Source: RGIG9379 sp031553005 (lineage in GTDB: Bacteria; Bacteroidota; Bacteroidia; Bacteroidales; Paludibacteraceae). Taken from it: a stretch of DNA of 57,515 nucleotides. The DNA is taken from contig JAVBMA010000049.1 in assembly GCA_031553005.1 (NCBI GenBank), forward strand, positions 1 through 57,515, in the 5' to 3' direction. Shown here in pieces: positions 1 to 7,617 of the stretch; the first letter of the stretch is position 1; each line of letters begins with the position of its first letter. A model generated the notes under the pieces. The model was not told where the DNA came from. It was given only the letters and a program-made list of their open reading frames with translations, and made no database searches. The position numbers and the translations under genes are program-made.

Positions 1-97
1 CTGTGGTGCGTAATGACTGCTCAATTTATACTGATTTCTCGTGTAGAGCGGCGCCAACGCCGCCTCTCTCCACTTTTCGCTCTATGCCGAAAACATC

Positions 98-140
98 AGT
101 CATTTCGAACGAAACGAAGTGGAGTGAGGAATCTTCAATA
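98..140 (+). repeat. GTCATTTCGAA-type intergenic repeat, copy 1
   Basis: The tract reads GTCATTTCGAACGAAACGAA, followed by a GGAATCTT end. Related tracts lie at 1484-1512 (opposite strand) and 1576-1622. Short repeats of this kind (GTCATTCCGA...GAGGAATCT) are common between genes in Bacteroidota. No coding potential is supported here. The upstream bases 1-97 show no gene. Confidence 0.6.
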
Positions 141-170
141 TTAGGGGTAATGTTACGGATAATCATAAAT

Positions 171-297
171 TTAATGATATATTTAGGTAAGTAGACAAAG
201 TAAACAAGTTGACGAGTAGACAAGAATAAGAATGATTTGTTTACTTGTCTATTTGTTTACTAAAAACATAACAATAAATTCTTTATAAAACTTAAAA
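171..297 (+). repeat. Dispersed repeat family B, copy 1 (GTAAACAAGTAGAC tract plus 40-bp conserved flank)
   Basis: Degenerate 8-nt units (GTAGACAA, GTAAACAA, GTTGACGA, GTAGACAA) face an inverted set at 239-260, so the tract can form a hairpin. It ends in a 40-bp block at 255-294 that recurs exactly at 35333-35372 and, inverted, at 52702-52741. The block stops four bases before the ATG of the hydrolase gene at 299. The left edge (141-166) looks like a half copy of repeat family A. Confidence 0.8.
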
Positions 298-298
298 C

Positions 299-1228
299 AT
301 GAAAGAAATCCGCAAATCGACCGAATATGTATCCATGCCTGATGGCGAAAGGATAGCCCTGCATAGTTGGCTTCCTGAAGGTCAAATAAGCAAGATTGTG
401 CAGGTAAGCCACGGAATGGTTGAGTATGCCCGCCGATACGACCATTTCGGAGATTTCCTCTGCCGGAACGGCATTGGCATGTATGCGCACGACCACCGCG
501 GTCACGGAGAGACAGCCCTTACTGCGGACAGATTAGGATTTTTATCAGAGAAAGACGGCTTTCAAACAGTAGTCGAAGACCTTAGGGAGATTATAAAACA
601 TGTGAAACGAAAACACCCGGTTTGCAAAATTATACTGTTCGGTCACTCATTCGGCTCTTTTATTTCCCAAAGCTATATCGAACAGTATGGCTCGGAGATT
701 GACGCCTGTATCCTGTCGGGAACAGCAGGCCCAAGACCGCTTCTTGTCTGCGCTGCAAAATGTATGGCATTTATTATAAAAACATTGAAAGGAGCCGTAT
801 ATCGTTCCCAATTTATGAATAAGTTGGCATTTGGCAGTTACAACCGCCGGGTACCGAACCCGAAAAGTAAAAATGCATGGTTGACAAGGGATGAGGCGAT
901 TGTTGAAGAGTATGACTCCAATATTTATACCACTTTCACTCCCACAATCGGTTTTTTCTATGATCTTTTTTCTGGGCTTTGCCGTATTCATGCGAAAAGA
1001 GAGATTGATGCCATACCCAAAGATATGCCTCTCTTTTTATTTGCCGGAGAAGAAGACCCCGTAGGGGATTATGGAAAGACGGTCGGAGAACTGTACCGTT
1101 TGTATCGCTCTGTTGGAATATGCGATGTTTCATTTAAGTTATATCCAAATGGACGCCATGAAATGCTGAATGAGCTCAACCGCCAGGAAGTAATGGCTGA
1201 TATATTGGAATGGATAGAAAGCCGTTAA
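299..1228 (+). CDS. Alpha/beta hydrolase, monoacylglycerol-lipase-like
   Basis: This 309-residue soluble protein has the serine-hydrolase fold of the lysophospholipase/monoacylglycerol lipase (Hydrolase_4) type. The nucleophile elbow GHSFGS places Ser at about 117. The likely acid is Asp near 253 in EEDPVGD, and the base is His near 287 in NGRHEML. The oxyanion-side motif SHGM is at about 37-40 and DHRGHG at 65-70. No signal peptide is evident, so it is probably cytoplasmic and probably acts on glycerolipid or other carboxyl esters; the substrate is inferred from family only. The ATG directly follows repeat B copy 1, so its leader comes from that repeat. It is followed by about 700 bp without a gene. 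Confidence 0.85.
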   Translation: MKEIRKSTEYVSMPDGERIALHSWLPEGQISKIVQVSHGMVEYARRYDHFGDFLCRNGIGMYAHDHRGHGETALTADRLGFLSEKDGFQTVVEDLREIIKHVKRKHPVCKIILFGHSFGSFISQSYIEQYGSEIDACILSGTAGPRPLLVCAAKCMAFIIKTLKGAVYRSQFMNKLAFGSYNRRVPNPKSKNAWLTRDEAIVEEYDSNIYTTFTPTIGFFYDLFSGLCRIHAKREIDAIPKDMPLFLFAGEEDPVGDYGKTVGELYRLYRSVGICDVSFKLYPNGRHEMLNELNRQEVMADILEWIESR

Positions 1229-1483
1229 GGGGCTTTAAAGGCTTTCGGATCTATTTCGCGCTTCATGGGTAAACTATTTACATATCTGTATAATTGCCCC
1301 TAAGAAGGCTTCTAAAAGATATTTTTTTACAGTTTTTTCGGACTGATGTCATTCAGTTAACGTTAATTCGATAAAAGAACACCTCACCAACAATGCTATT
1401 TCTTCCTCCTTGCTGTCAATTATCCCCGAGTGTCTGATTATTCTATAATTAAAGAATGGCAATGACAACCTGACTTGTAGGAG

Positions 1484-1512
1484 ATTCCTCCTTGCGGTCG
1501 GAATGACCCGTG
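1484..1512 (-). repeat. GTCATTCCGA-type repeat, copy 2 (inverted)
   Basis: On the minus strand it reads GTCATTCCGACCGCAAGGAG followed by GAATCTC, as in the other two copies. Confidence 0.6.
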
Positions 1513-1575
1513 ATTTGTGGGGGCATAGGGGAATGGAGGTGGCAAAAAACCGCCTCCATTCCTATTCTACGCATA

Positions 1576-1622
1576 TAAAATGCCCGTCATCCCGAACACA
1601 GCGAAGCGAAGAGAGGGATCTT
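1576..1622 (+). repeat. GTCATCCCGAA-type repeat, copy 3
   Basis: GTCATCCCGAACACAGCGAAG, then AGAGAGGGATCTTG. It is the same family as the tract at 98-140. Confidence 0.55.
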
Positions 1623-1693
1623 GCTTAGATCGAACTTGCGTTAAGTTAACAAGGGTTCAATAAAAGATTGGGTACAACAGGATTGACTTTCAA

Positions 1694-1775
1694 GTTAATT
1701 AAATCCGGAGGATTTATATATTTATAGCTAAATATTCAATGTTTTCTATATTCGACTCCGAAGAGTCGTACAAGT
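1694..1775 (+). repeat. Dispersed repeat family D, copy 1
   Basis: The element holds AAATCCGGAGGATTTATATA, then TTTATAG, then a second hairpin CGACTCCgaagAGTCG. Its reverse complement recurs at 21688-21771 with about four of five bases identical by eye. Short relics of the same unit (GGATTTATATGTTTATAG) are visible near 12876-12896 and 21640-21670. Confidence 0.7.
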
Positions 1776-1833
1776 AGGATTATTATCTTCCAGGATATCT
1801 GCCGCCTCTCTTGAGCAAGACAATAATCCACAT

Positions 1834-1894
1834 AAAAAAACAAACTTAACCCTCTTTTTCGGAAACCGAATTTTAAGGATTAAGTTTGTTTTTT
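1834..1894 (-). terminator. Hairpin terminator after the Wzz-like gene
   Basis: Arms AAAAAAACAAACTTAA and TTAAGTTTGTTTTTT can pair, with partial extension inward (CCCT against AGGA). The A- and T-rich ends serve both strands. It lies 40-100 bp beyond the stop of the minus-strand gene ending at 1937. Confidence 0.65.
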
Positions 1895-1936
1895 CAGACT
1901 GATTCTGCTGAGGCTTTTCTTTTCCGGAGCAGAGCC

Positions 1937-2836
1937 TTATTTTTTCTTTAAATAACTTATTATTGATTTACGGTTTTCCCAAGAGATAGCGACTGCTAAG
2001 AAGCATAAAAAGGCTATTATTATATTTAGAACTATCACGTCAGACATTCTGATGAATGGTTTGGTGCTTGGTGCGAATTCGCTTACGAGGGAAACAACAT
2101 CCGGTTTTGCAGCTAACTCTTTACTTACTGCCTCTTTTTCTTTTAACAGATCCAGTTTGTCGGAATAAAACATCTGCTTATCCGCTTTGATAAGTAATTT
2201 CTGATCTAATTTAAATCCGATCTCACCTGTTTTTTGGAAATATTCGATCTTTTGTAAACTGTCAATTTCCGCAATATCCTTCTCTAAAAGTTTTTCATGT
2301 TCTTTCAGTGAGGCTATCCGGGCAGAATTGAGTGATTTCAGATAAATGTTATTGTTGAAATAATCAATTATAGCGTTTTCTAGCGCAGGAAAGATAGCTG
2401 GATCAGTCATAATAACGGCAAGAACAGCCCTTGATGTAGAGTCTATCGGTTCGATATCACAACGAATGCCTATAGCGCATATTTTTCCGCCTTCTGCGGG
2501 ATCCATCTTAAGGGCAGAAGCAAGTGCGCTCGGATCTTCGTCTTTTAAATAATTACTTAAAGAAGATACCATTTCTTTATACAGGTCGGAATCTCCATCA
2601 TTTATGCTCAATGTAAATTCAGCCCTGTATACTCTGAAATGACCATGGGTCTTATAATACGAATAGGCAACCGCTGCCAGAATAAAAATCAAAAATAAAT
2701 AATAGTATCTGAAGATAATTTGTAATAAATAACCGAAAAATCCCGCTATCTTTTTAAATACGTTACACGAAAAATCGAATATTTTCCGAATTAGCAAAAG
2801 TAAATCCATTTCCTGTTGCCCGTTATTTTTTTCCAT
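1937..2836 (-). CDS. Wzz-like (chain-length determinant type) membrane protein
   Basis: This 299-residue protein has a cytoplasmic N-terminus, a first membrane helix at about 43-61 and a second at about 266-287. Between them is a roughly 200-residue periplasmic region with a charged helical stretch (about 170-240). This two-helix architecture is that of Wzz/chain-length determinant proteins, which set polysaccharide length or co-polymerise with export systems. Sequence similarity to Wzz is weak by eye, so the function is inferred from topology. It follows ruvC on the same strand after about 100 bp and has its own promoter-like box at 2866-2873. No polysaccharide genes adjoin it, which makes its partner unknown. 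Confidence 0.55.
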   Translation of the reverse strand: MEKNNGQQEMDLLLLIRKIFDFSCNVFKKIAGFFGYLLQIIFRYYYLFLIFILAAVAYSYYKTHGHFRVYRAEFTLSINDGDSDLYKEMVSSLSNYLKDEDPSALASALKMDPAEGGKICAIGIRCDIEPIDSTSRAVLAVIMTDPAIFPALENAIIDYFNNNIYLKSLNSARIASLKEHEKLLEKDIAEIDSLQKIEYFQKTGEIGFKLDQKLLIKADKQMFYSDKLDLLKEKEAVSKELAAKPDVVSLVSEFAPSTKPFIRMSDVIVLNIIIAFLCFLAVAISWENRKSIISYLKKK

Positions 2837-2865
2837 ATTTATTGTTCAATTTATTTTTCAGATGG

Positions 2866-2873
2866 CAAAACTA
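2866..2873 (-). promoter_or_regulatory. -7 box of a Bacteroidota promoter for the Wzz-like gene
   Basis: On the minus strand this reads TAGTTTTG, matching the published Bacteroidota -7 consensus TAnnTTTG. It lies about 30 bp before the ATG at 2836. No clear -33 element was recognised. Confidence 0.45.
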
Positions 2874-2935
2874 CAAATTTTTTTTATAATATTGAACTTT
2901 GCCGGTATGGTTCTAAGCAGTTATCTTTTGATCTT

Positions 2936-3523
2936 TTACTTTTTTACCCGATTTTCATTCTTTGAAATAAAATCTTTCCATCCGCTGAATTTTTTTTCCT
3001 GCATAGGTGAGTTAGTCTGGAAAAAATGGCAGACAGCAGCCGCAAGCCCGTCCGTTGCGTCCAGTTGCGGCAACATGTTCTCTTGGGGGATTTTCAGGTA
3101 ACGCCGCAACATCTCGGCAACCTGCTCTTTCGAAGCATTTCCGTTTCCGGTAATGGACATTTTGATTTTCAAAGGGGCATACTCCGATATCGGCAAACCA
3201 CGGTATAATGCCGCAGAAATAGCGACTCCTTGCGCCCTGCCCAGTTTTAACATAGATTGTACGTTTTTCCCGAAGAAAGGAGCCTCAATCGCCAATTCGT
3301 CCGGATGATATTCATCGATCAGCGCTAATGTGCGGGCAAATATTTTTTGTAGTTTTGTGTAAGGGTCATCATACTTTTTTAAATCCAGTACACCCATGAC
3401 AATCAACTGAGGTTTATTTTTTGTGATTTTTAGCAATCCGTATCCCATTATTATTGTACCGGGATCGATTCCTAAAATAATACGTTCTTTTGGATCTGTC
3501 TTTTCTGAATTAAGATCTGTCAT
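2936..3523 (-). CDS. ruvC: Holliday junction resolvase RuvC
   Basis: RuvC cuts four-way DNA junctions symmetrically, together with RuvAB, to finish homologous recombination. The protein is 195 residues, slightly above the usual 170-190 because of a short N-terminal extension and a basic C-tail. The four acidic catalytic residues are visible: Asp20 in GIDPGT, Glu80 in AIEAPFF, and Asp155 and Asp158 in DATDGLAAA. It starts 3 bp after the stop of the DUF4286 gene, so the two are co-transcribed. This gene pair is typical of Bacteroidota. ruvA and ruvB are not in the window. Confidence 0.96.
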   Translation of the reverse strand: MTDLNSEKTDPKERIILGIDPGTIIMGYGLLKITKNKPQLIVMGVLDLKKYDDPYTKLQKIFARTLALIDEYHPDELAIEAPFFGKNVQSMLKLGRAQGVAISAALYRGLPISEYAPLKIKMSITGNGNASKEQVAEMLRRYLKIPQENMLPQLDATDGLAAAVCHFFQTNSPMQEKKFSGWKDFISKNENRVKK

Positions 3524-3526
3524 TTT

Positions 3527-3829
3527 TTATTTGATTTCTTCAAGGAAGGTAGAAAAAAACATGACAGAATCCCCGAATGTACTTCTCAAGTCGGCCTCCA
3601 TTTCATCCCTGTGTTTTTCCTGCCAGCTTTGTACCGTTTCCATATCCGGAGAAGAGAATTGAAGCGAATAAGTTATCCCCTGATCTTCTTCGACCATCAC
3701 TTTGAAAAGGCGCGGATCATTAAAGAAAGAGGTCGCCAGCATGGCGGGGATATGCTGGAAAGAGATCCATTGAAGCCAAGTATCATGGATCTCAAAAGAG
3801 ACTAAATATGTCGTATTGAAAACAATCAT
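3527..3829 (-). CDS. DUF4286 family protein
   Basis: This is a 100-residue soluble protein of the DUF4286 family: N-terminal MIVFNTTYLV strand, a conserved WLQW segment near 18-21 and a C-terminal helix ending in FFSTFLEEIK. Members look like small ferredoxin-fold (EthD/dimeric alpha-beta-barrel-like) proteins, but no function is established. It sits immediately upstream of ruvC, and the conserved adjacency is the only clue to its role. The leader runs toward the divergent tRNA-Ala gene. Confidence 0.8.
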   Translation of the reverse strand: MIVFNTTYLVSFEIHDTWLQWISFQHIPAMLATSFFNDPRLFKVMVEEDQGITYSLQFSSPDMETVQSWQEKHRDEMEADLRSTFGDSVMFFSTFLEEIK

Positions 3830-3877
3830 AAAATATATCTTTTTTCACAAAGATAATATTTATTTCAAAAAACGCTT

Positions 3878-3885
3878 TATCTTTG
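3878..3885 (+). promoter_or_regulatory. -7 box of the tRNA-Ala promoter
   Basis: TATCTTTG matches the Bacteroidota -7 consensus TAnnTTTG and ends 13 bp before the mature tRNA 5' end, a fitting distance for a short leader. Confidence 0.6.
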
Positions 3886-3898
3886 TAGCAAGTTTAAA

Positions 3899-3972
3899 GG
3901 GGTATTAGCTCATCTGGCTAGAGCGCAACACTGGCAGTGTTGAGGTGAGCGGTTCGAGTCCGCTATACTCCA
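3899..3972 (+). tRNA. tRNA-Ala, anticodon GGC
   Basis: The 74-nt cloverleaf folds completely. The acceptor arm GGGGTAT pairs with ATACTCC and contains the G3-U70 wobble that identifies alanine tRNAs. The anticodon stem CAACA/TGTTG closes the loop CTGGCAG, giving anticodon GGC. The T arm is AGCGG-TTCGAGT-CCGCT. The discriminator base is A; the CCA end is not encoded (CAA follows). It is a single tRNA gene, and its 3' end abuts the hypothetical gene at 4039. Confidence 0.96.
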
Positions 3973-4038
3973 CAAACATGAATCCTCAAGTAGAAATGCT
4001 TGGGGATCTTTATTTTATCTTTTGGGGAAGAGATTATT

Positions 4039-4575
4039 ATGAAAATACAAGATTGGTTTGTTGCGATTGGTGCTATAGCTACTTTTCTCATGGCTATTGC
4101 AACATTTTGGAGTTTAGTGCAAAATAGGCGACAACTTTCTGAGTTAAAAAGACAGTGGGAAGAACAAAATACTCCTAAGATAATACCACTAATTCTAAAA
4201 AAAACCGGATATATTATTTTGCGATTTAAAAATATATCAAATGTTACAGCACATGATGTTATTCCCAAAATCAAAATTAAAGCTCCACAAAATGAAATCG
4301 AATGGTATTTTAATGTAGAGGAAAAAATAAACAATGACACAAGATTATTGATAGAACCTAACGGGTATAAAGATGTCATAATTAGTCAATATTGGGCTGA
4401 AACGGTATATCAAGGTAATATAGATGTAGAAATTCTTTATATGAATAGAGGTTCTGAAAAGTTTAATATATCACTGACAGAACTAAATATCGTCCAAGCG
4501 TATCAGGATATTGATGTTATATCTGCAGAATTGCGAGGAATTGCAGGTGAGATACAACGTAAAAAAATTATGTGA
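4039..4575 (+). CDS. Small single-pass membrane protein of unknown function
   Basis: I do not recognise this family. From the ATG at 4039 it has 178 residues: a membrane helix at about 4-27 (WFVAIGAIATFLMAIATFW), a short charged coiled stretch (RRQLSELKRQWEEQ), then a soluble domain rich in beta strands. A spaced TTG start at 4000 is possible, but the ATG is preceded by GGGGAAGAGA and is preferred. It is more AT-rich than its neighbours and starts only 66 bp after a tRNA gene, a position often used by integrating elements. It may therefore be a horizontally acquired orphan. No integrase or repeat of the tRNA end was found. Confidence 0.6.
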   Translation: MKIQDWFVAIGAIATFLMAIATFWSLVQNRRQLSELKRQWEEQNTPKIIPLILKKTGYIILRFKNISNVTAHDVIPKIKIKAPQNEIEWYFNVEEKINNDTRLLIEPNGYKDVIISQYWAETVYQGNIDVEILYMNRGSEKFNISLTELNIVQAYQDIDVISAELRGIAGEIQRKKIM

Positions 4576-4666
4576 TATGTTTATAATAATGTTTTAATAA
4601 CGATTACTATTTTTTCAAAGTTCTCACAAAAGAGCTCGATTTTTTAACGTTGGCTTCAACCGAAAC

Positions 4667-4703
4667 AAAAAGTCTCTGCATTGAAAAAGTGCAGAGACTT
4701 TTT
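4667..4703. terminator. Bidirectional hairpin terminator
   Basis: There is a perfect 14-bp stem, AAAAAGTCTCTGCA with TGCAGAGACTTTTT, around a 9-nt loop, with A and T runs on both sides. It lies between the convergent genes ending at 4575 (plus) and 4702 (minus) and overlaps the latter's stop codon. Confidence 0.9.
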
Positions 4704-5172
4704 ATTTATAATATTTACCTGTAACTTCTACAATTGAAATTTCGATGATTCCTGTTGCTTTTATCATTTTATCAGGAAAATCTAAATGTGTAAGTTCCGG
4801 TGTGTATTTTTGAACAACAGTATGTAATATCTTTTCCTTTAAAACGACCTCTTCTATCATTTTGGCTGTGCCTAATATTATAACACTTCTAAATTCCGTG
4901 TTTGTATCACATACACTCTCTGTATCAGGGATTATTTTTTCTATTTCGTCTACTTCAAAACAAATTTTGTTATTTCTAACCAGATTGGATATTTTTTGTC
5001 CTGCGATTAAACCATGTATATATATTTTTTCTTGATACATAACAAAATGCACAGGGACAATATAAGGATAACCATTTTCATTATGAGTAGCAATACGTCC
5101 TACTTGAGCATTTTCTAATACTTCCTGAATTTCTTTATCTGTCAGCTGATGCTGTTTCATTCTTCCTTGCAT
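4702..5172 (-). CDS. Pyridoxamine 5'-phosphate oxidase family protein (Nim-like)
   Basis: This is a 156-residue split-barrel flavoprotein of the kind that includes 5-nitroimidazole reductases (Nim) and other FMN-binding proteins. Supporting features are the N-terminal helix ending in VGRIATHNENGYPYIVPV, the YIHGLIAGQK strand-turn near 68-77 that is typical of FMN binding, and a C-terminal IIEISIVEVTGK strand. The exact substrate cannot be read from sequence, so resistance should not be assumed. The start could be Met1 or Met5 (MKQHQL). It is a single-gene unit ending in the shared terminator at 4667-4703. Confidence 0.8.
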   Translation of the reverse strand: MQGRMKQHQLTDKEIQEVLENAQVGRIATHNENGYPYIVPVHFVMYQEKIYIHGLIAGQKISNLVRNNKICFEVDEIEKIIPDTESVCDTNTEFRSVIILGTAKMIEEVVLKEKILHTVVQKYTPELTHLDFPDKMIKATGIIEISIVEVTGKYYK

Positions 5173-5264
5173 AGTTTTTTTAATTTAATACTGTTGATAA
5201 AGCTAACAATTTTTTCAAAACTGCCTAAAAAGAGATATCCCCCGGCATCCGATTTAACCTGCTA

Positions 5265-5297
5265 ATTGGGAGGGCGACTTCAAGTCGCCCTCCCAAT
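5265..5297. repeat. Perfect 33-bp palindrome
   Basis: Arms ATTGGGAGGGCGACTT and AAGTCGCCCTCCCAAT (16 bp each) flank a single C. It has the same design as the palindrome at 21458-21506 (perfect arms, 1-nt centre, GCGAC core). It lies between divergently transcribed genes and has no T-tract, so it does not look like a terminator. Confidence 0.85.
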
Positions 5298-5322
5298 AGT
5301 AAAGATAATTGGAGATAAATAA

Positions 5323-5353
5323 TTGACAGTTATTGGTAAAAAATATAATTTTG
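5323..5353 (+). promoter_or_regulatory. Promoter of the kinase/RapZ-C fusion gene
   Basis: TTGACA at 5323-5328 and TAATTTTG at 5346-5353 fit the Bacteroidota -33 (TTTG-like) and -7 (TAnnTTTG) elements with a spacing of about 20 bp. The ATG follows 23 bp later. Confidence 0.6.
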
Positions 5354-5376
5354 CCAGATTACAAAGAGTATGAAGT

Positions 5377-6819
5377 ATGAAGGAGTTAGTTTTATTGTTC
5401 GAAGATTATACAGGAGAAAAGAATCCCCAGTGCATTTTATTGAAAGGAGAAGGCTCTAACCGGCAGTATTTTCGCCTTGTTTCCCCTTCTTATTCTTTAA
5501 TTGGAGTAAAAGGGGAGAATAAAGCTGAAAATGAAGCTTTCATTGCTTTGGCAAACCATTTTGAGAAAAAGGGGCTGCCTACTCCCAAAGTGCTTGGTGT
5601 CTCTGCCGACCGGATGTATTATATCCAGGAAGATTTGGGAAATACTTCACTTTTTCAATATATCCGGCATGGAATTTCTTCCGGAAATCCGGATAAGAAG
5701 GAGAAAGAAATGTTGATCAAGACAATATCCTTATTACCTAAAATACAATTTGAAGGAGCGGAAGGTTTGGATTTCTCTGTTTGCTATCCTCAACCTGAAT
5801 TTGATAAACGGACAATATTTTGGGATCTGAATTATTTTAAATACTCTTTCCTTAAAGCAACAGGCATCACTTTTTCGGAGTTGGAACTGGAAAAAGATTT
5901 TGAGCGGATGAGCGAGGTCTTGTTGCAGACGGACACTCCGACATTCCTTTATAGGGATTTTCAATCGAGGAATGTGATGATTCATAATGATGAACCCTAT
6001 TTTATCGATTTTCAGGGGGGACGCCGCGGGCCTGTTTTTTATGATGTCGCTTCTTTTTTGTGGCAGGCAAAAGCTAACTTTTCGGAAGAGCTTCGTGAAG
6101 AGTTATTGCAGGTTTACCTTCAGTCGGTCAGGAAATACATAACCATAGAAGAGGCTTTTTTCAAGACACAACTGCGCCAGTTTGTGCTTTTCCGGATGTT
6201 ACAGGTATTGGGTGCGTATGGCTTTCGCGGACTTTTTGAACGCAAATCCCATTTTCTGGAAAGCATTCCTCCTGCAATCCGGAATTTGTCCGCTTTGTTG
6301 AAAGGCGGATATCCCGAATATCCTTACCTCTCGGATATCCTGTGCCAACTTACGCAGCTTCCGGTTTTTATGAAAGAAGAAGATGCGCCTTCTTCTGCTG
6401 CATCCCCGTTAACCGTCAGGGTGTATAGTTTTTCCTATAAAAAAGGAATACCGGAAGATACGTCGGGCAATGGCGGAGGATACGTTTTCGATTGCCGTGC
6501 CATTCATAATCCCGGGAAATATCAGGAGTATAAAACGCTGACCGGATTGGAAGAGCCTGTGATCCGCTTTCTGGAACAGGACGGCGGGATTCTTTCTTTT
6601 CTGGAAAATGTATATAAATTGGCGGACAACCATGTGAAACGATATATCGAAAGAGGATTTACCGACTTGATGTTCTCCTTCGGTTGTACCGGAGGACAGC
6701 ATCGTTCTGTCTATGCCGCGCAACATACGTCGGAGTATATTGCCCGGAAATTCGGAGTCAAAGTACATTTGATCCACAGGGAACAAAACATAGAAAATTT
6801 TTTTAATGATAATGTCTAA
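5377..6819 (+). CDS. Aminoglycoside-phosphotransferase-fold kinase fused to a RapZ C-terminal domain
   Basis: The 480-residue protein has two domains. Residues about 15-310 form an APH-fold kinase with the catalytic loop RDFQSRN (Asp194, Asn199) and the metal site IDFQGG (Asp211). This pattern resembles AmgK-type anomeric sugar kinases of the peptidoglycan-recycling route. Residues about 345-476 match the C-terminal domain of RapZ (SFSYKKGIP at 351-359, GCTGGQHRSVY at 436-446); in enterobacterial RapZ this domain binds glucosamine-6-phosphate. The RapZ ATPase domain is absent. The inference is a sugar kinase that senses an amino sugar. The substrate is unproven, and the nucleotidyltransferase partner of AmgK is not next door. 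Repeat A1 starts 7 bp after the stop. Confidence 0.82.
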   Translation: MKELVLLFEDYTGEKNPQCILLKGEGSNRQYFRLVSPSYSLIGVKGENKAENEAFIALANHFEKKGLPTPKVLGVSADRMYYIQEDLGNTSLFQYIRHGISSGNPDKKEKEMLIKTISLLPKIQFEGAEGLDFSVCYPQPEFDKRTIFWDLNYFKYSFLKATGITFSELELEKDFERMSEVLLQTDTPTFLYRDFQSRNVMIHNDEPYFIDFQGGRRGPVFYDVASFLWQAKANFSEELREELLQVYLQSVRKYITIEEAFFKTQLRQFVLFRMLQVLGAYGFRGLFERKSHFLESIPPAIRNLSALLKGGYPEYPYLSDILCQLTQLPVFMKEEDAPSSAASPLTVRVYSFSYKKGIPEDTSGNGGGYVFDCRAIHNPGKYQEYKTLTGLEEPVIRFLEQDGGILSFLENVYKLADNHVKRYIERGFTDLMFSFGCTGGQHRSVYAAQHTSEYIARKFGVKVHLIHREQNIENFFNDNV

Positions 6820-6825
6820 ATAAAT

Positions 6826-6970
6826 GCATATCCGCTATTACCACTAATAAAAAATAGTAAACACGAAGACACAAAGGGAAAAAATAAATACAACTTCGTG
6901 TTCTAAAGGTCTTTGTGTTTAAAAAAATTATTGGCGTTGGTTGGCATCAGTGGTAATATTGCGGATAAGC
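6826..6970 (+). repeat. Dispersed repeat family A, copy 1 (145 bp, inverted ends)
   Basis: Terminal inverted repeats GCATATCCGCTATTACCACT and AGTGGTAATATTGCGGATAAGC flank an inner imperfect hairpin made of ACACGAAGACACAAAG and CTTCGTGTTC...CTTTGTGTTT. Related copies lie at 8126-8259 (opposite orientation) and 12908-13065. It has no ORF and sits 7 bp after a stop codon. Confidence 0.85.
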
Positions 6971-7046
6971 GTAGTAAATAACCTGCGTCGGTTCTGGTTT
7001 CAGCCAAATATTGTGAATATTTTGAAATTAAATACCTTTCCGATAG

Positions 7047-7076
7047 TTGGATAAATATTCGCGGGTTGTAAATTTG
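7047..7076 (+). promoter_or_regulatory. Promoter of purE-folK
   Basis: TTG at 7047-7049 and TAAATTTG at 7069-7076 match the Bacteroidota -33/-7 pattern with 19-bp spacing. The purE ATG is 28 bp further on. Confidence 0.6.
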
Positions 7077-7103
7077 TGGTCGTAATTTTAAAAATTAAGA
7101 TAG

Positions 7104-7610
7104 ATGAAAGCAATTGTCAGTATAATAATGGGTAGCACATCCGATTTGCCTGTGATGGATAAAGCGGCGAAACTACTGGATGAATTTGAAATTCCGTTTG
7201 AAATCAATGCCTTATCGGCACACCGGACCCCCGAAGAGGTTGAAAGGTTTGCGAAAAATGCGCAGAAAAACGGTATTAAAGTGATTATTGCAGCCGCAGG
7301 TATGGCGGCACACCTCCCCGGAGTAATTGCCGCAATGACAACCTTACCCGTTATCGGCGTGCCGATTAAAGCAACTCTGGATGGAATGGATGCCCTTTTG
7401 GCTATTGTACAAATGCCTCCCGGAATCCCTGTTGCAACTGTGGGAATTGATGCTGCACAGAATGCCGGAATCCTTGCTGTTCAGATGCTTGCGCTCGGAG
7501 ATCCTGAGTTACAGTCTAAATTGGCAAACTATAAAGTGGGATTGAAAGAGAAGATTGTAAAGGCAAATGCCGAATTGAAAGAGGTAAAATATAAATATAA
7601 GGTCAACTGA
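7104..7610 (+). CDS. purE: N5-carboxyaminoimidazole ribonucleotide mutase PurE
   Basis: PurE moves the carboxyl group of N5-CAIR to C4 to give CAIR in purine synthesis. The 168-residue length is normal for the class I enzyme. Visible signatures are the substrate-binding GSTSDLPVM near 10-18, the SAHRTPE segment near 38-44, AAAGMAAHLPGV near 63-74 and the GMDALLAIVQMPPGIPVAT loop near 91-111. It is followed after 7 bp by folK on the same strand, so the pair forms one operon. No purK is visible nearby. Confidence 0.96.
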   Translation: MKAIVSIIMGSTSDLPVMDKAAKLLDEFEIPFEINALSAHRTPEEVERFAKNAQKNGIKVIIAAAGMAAHLPGVIAAMTTLPVIGVPIKATLDGMDALLAIVQMPPGIPVATVGIDAAQNAGILAVQMLALGDPELQSKLANYKVGLKEKIVKANAELKEVKYKYKVN

Positions 7611-7617
7611 TCCGGAT

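Larger units (their letters stand above)
1229..1936. other. 708-bp gene-free region built of repeats and hairpins
   Basis: No ORF here resembles a gene. The region holds an inverted GTCATTCCGA-type repeat at 1484-1512; a hairpin at 1530-1567 (arms GGAATGGAGG and CCTCCATTCC); a second GTCATCCCGAA repeat at 1576-1622; repeat D copy 1 at 1694-1775; and a terminator at 1834-1894. It separates two genes that point toward each other (hydrolase plus, Wzz-like minus). Confidence 0.6.

Noticed and set aside
3..223. ORFs on both strands at the left edge
   Set aside because: They lie in known-type intergenic repeats, have no homologous features and are mutual shadows.
3899..3972. tRNA end as an attachment site with an integrated island
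   Set aside because: No duplicated tRNA 3' end or integrase was found in the window.
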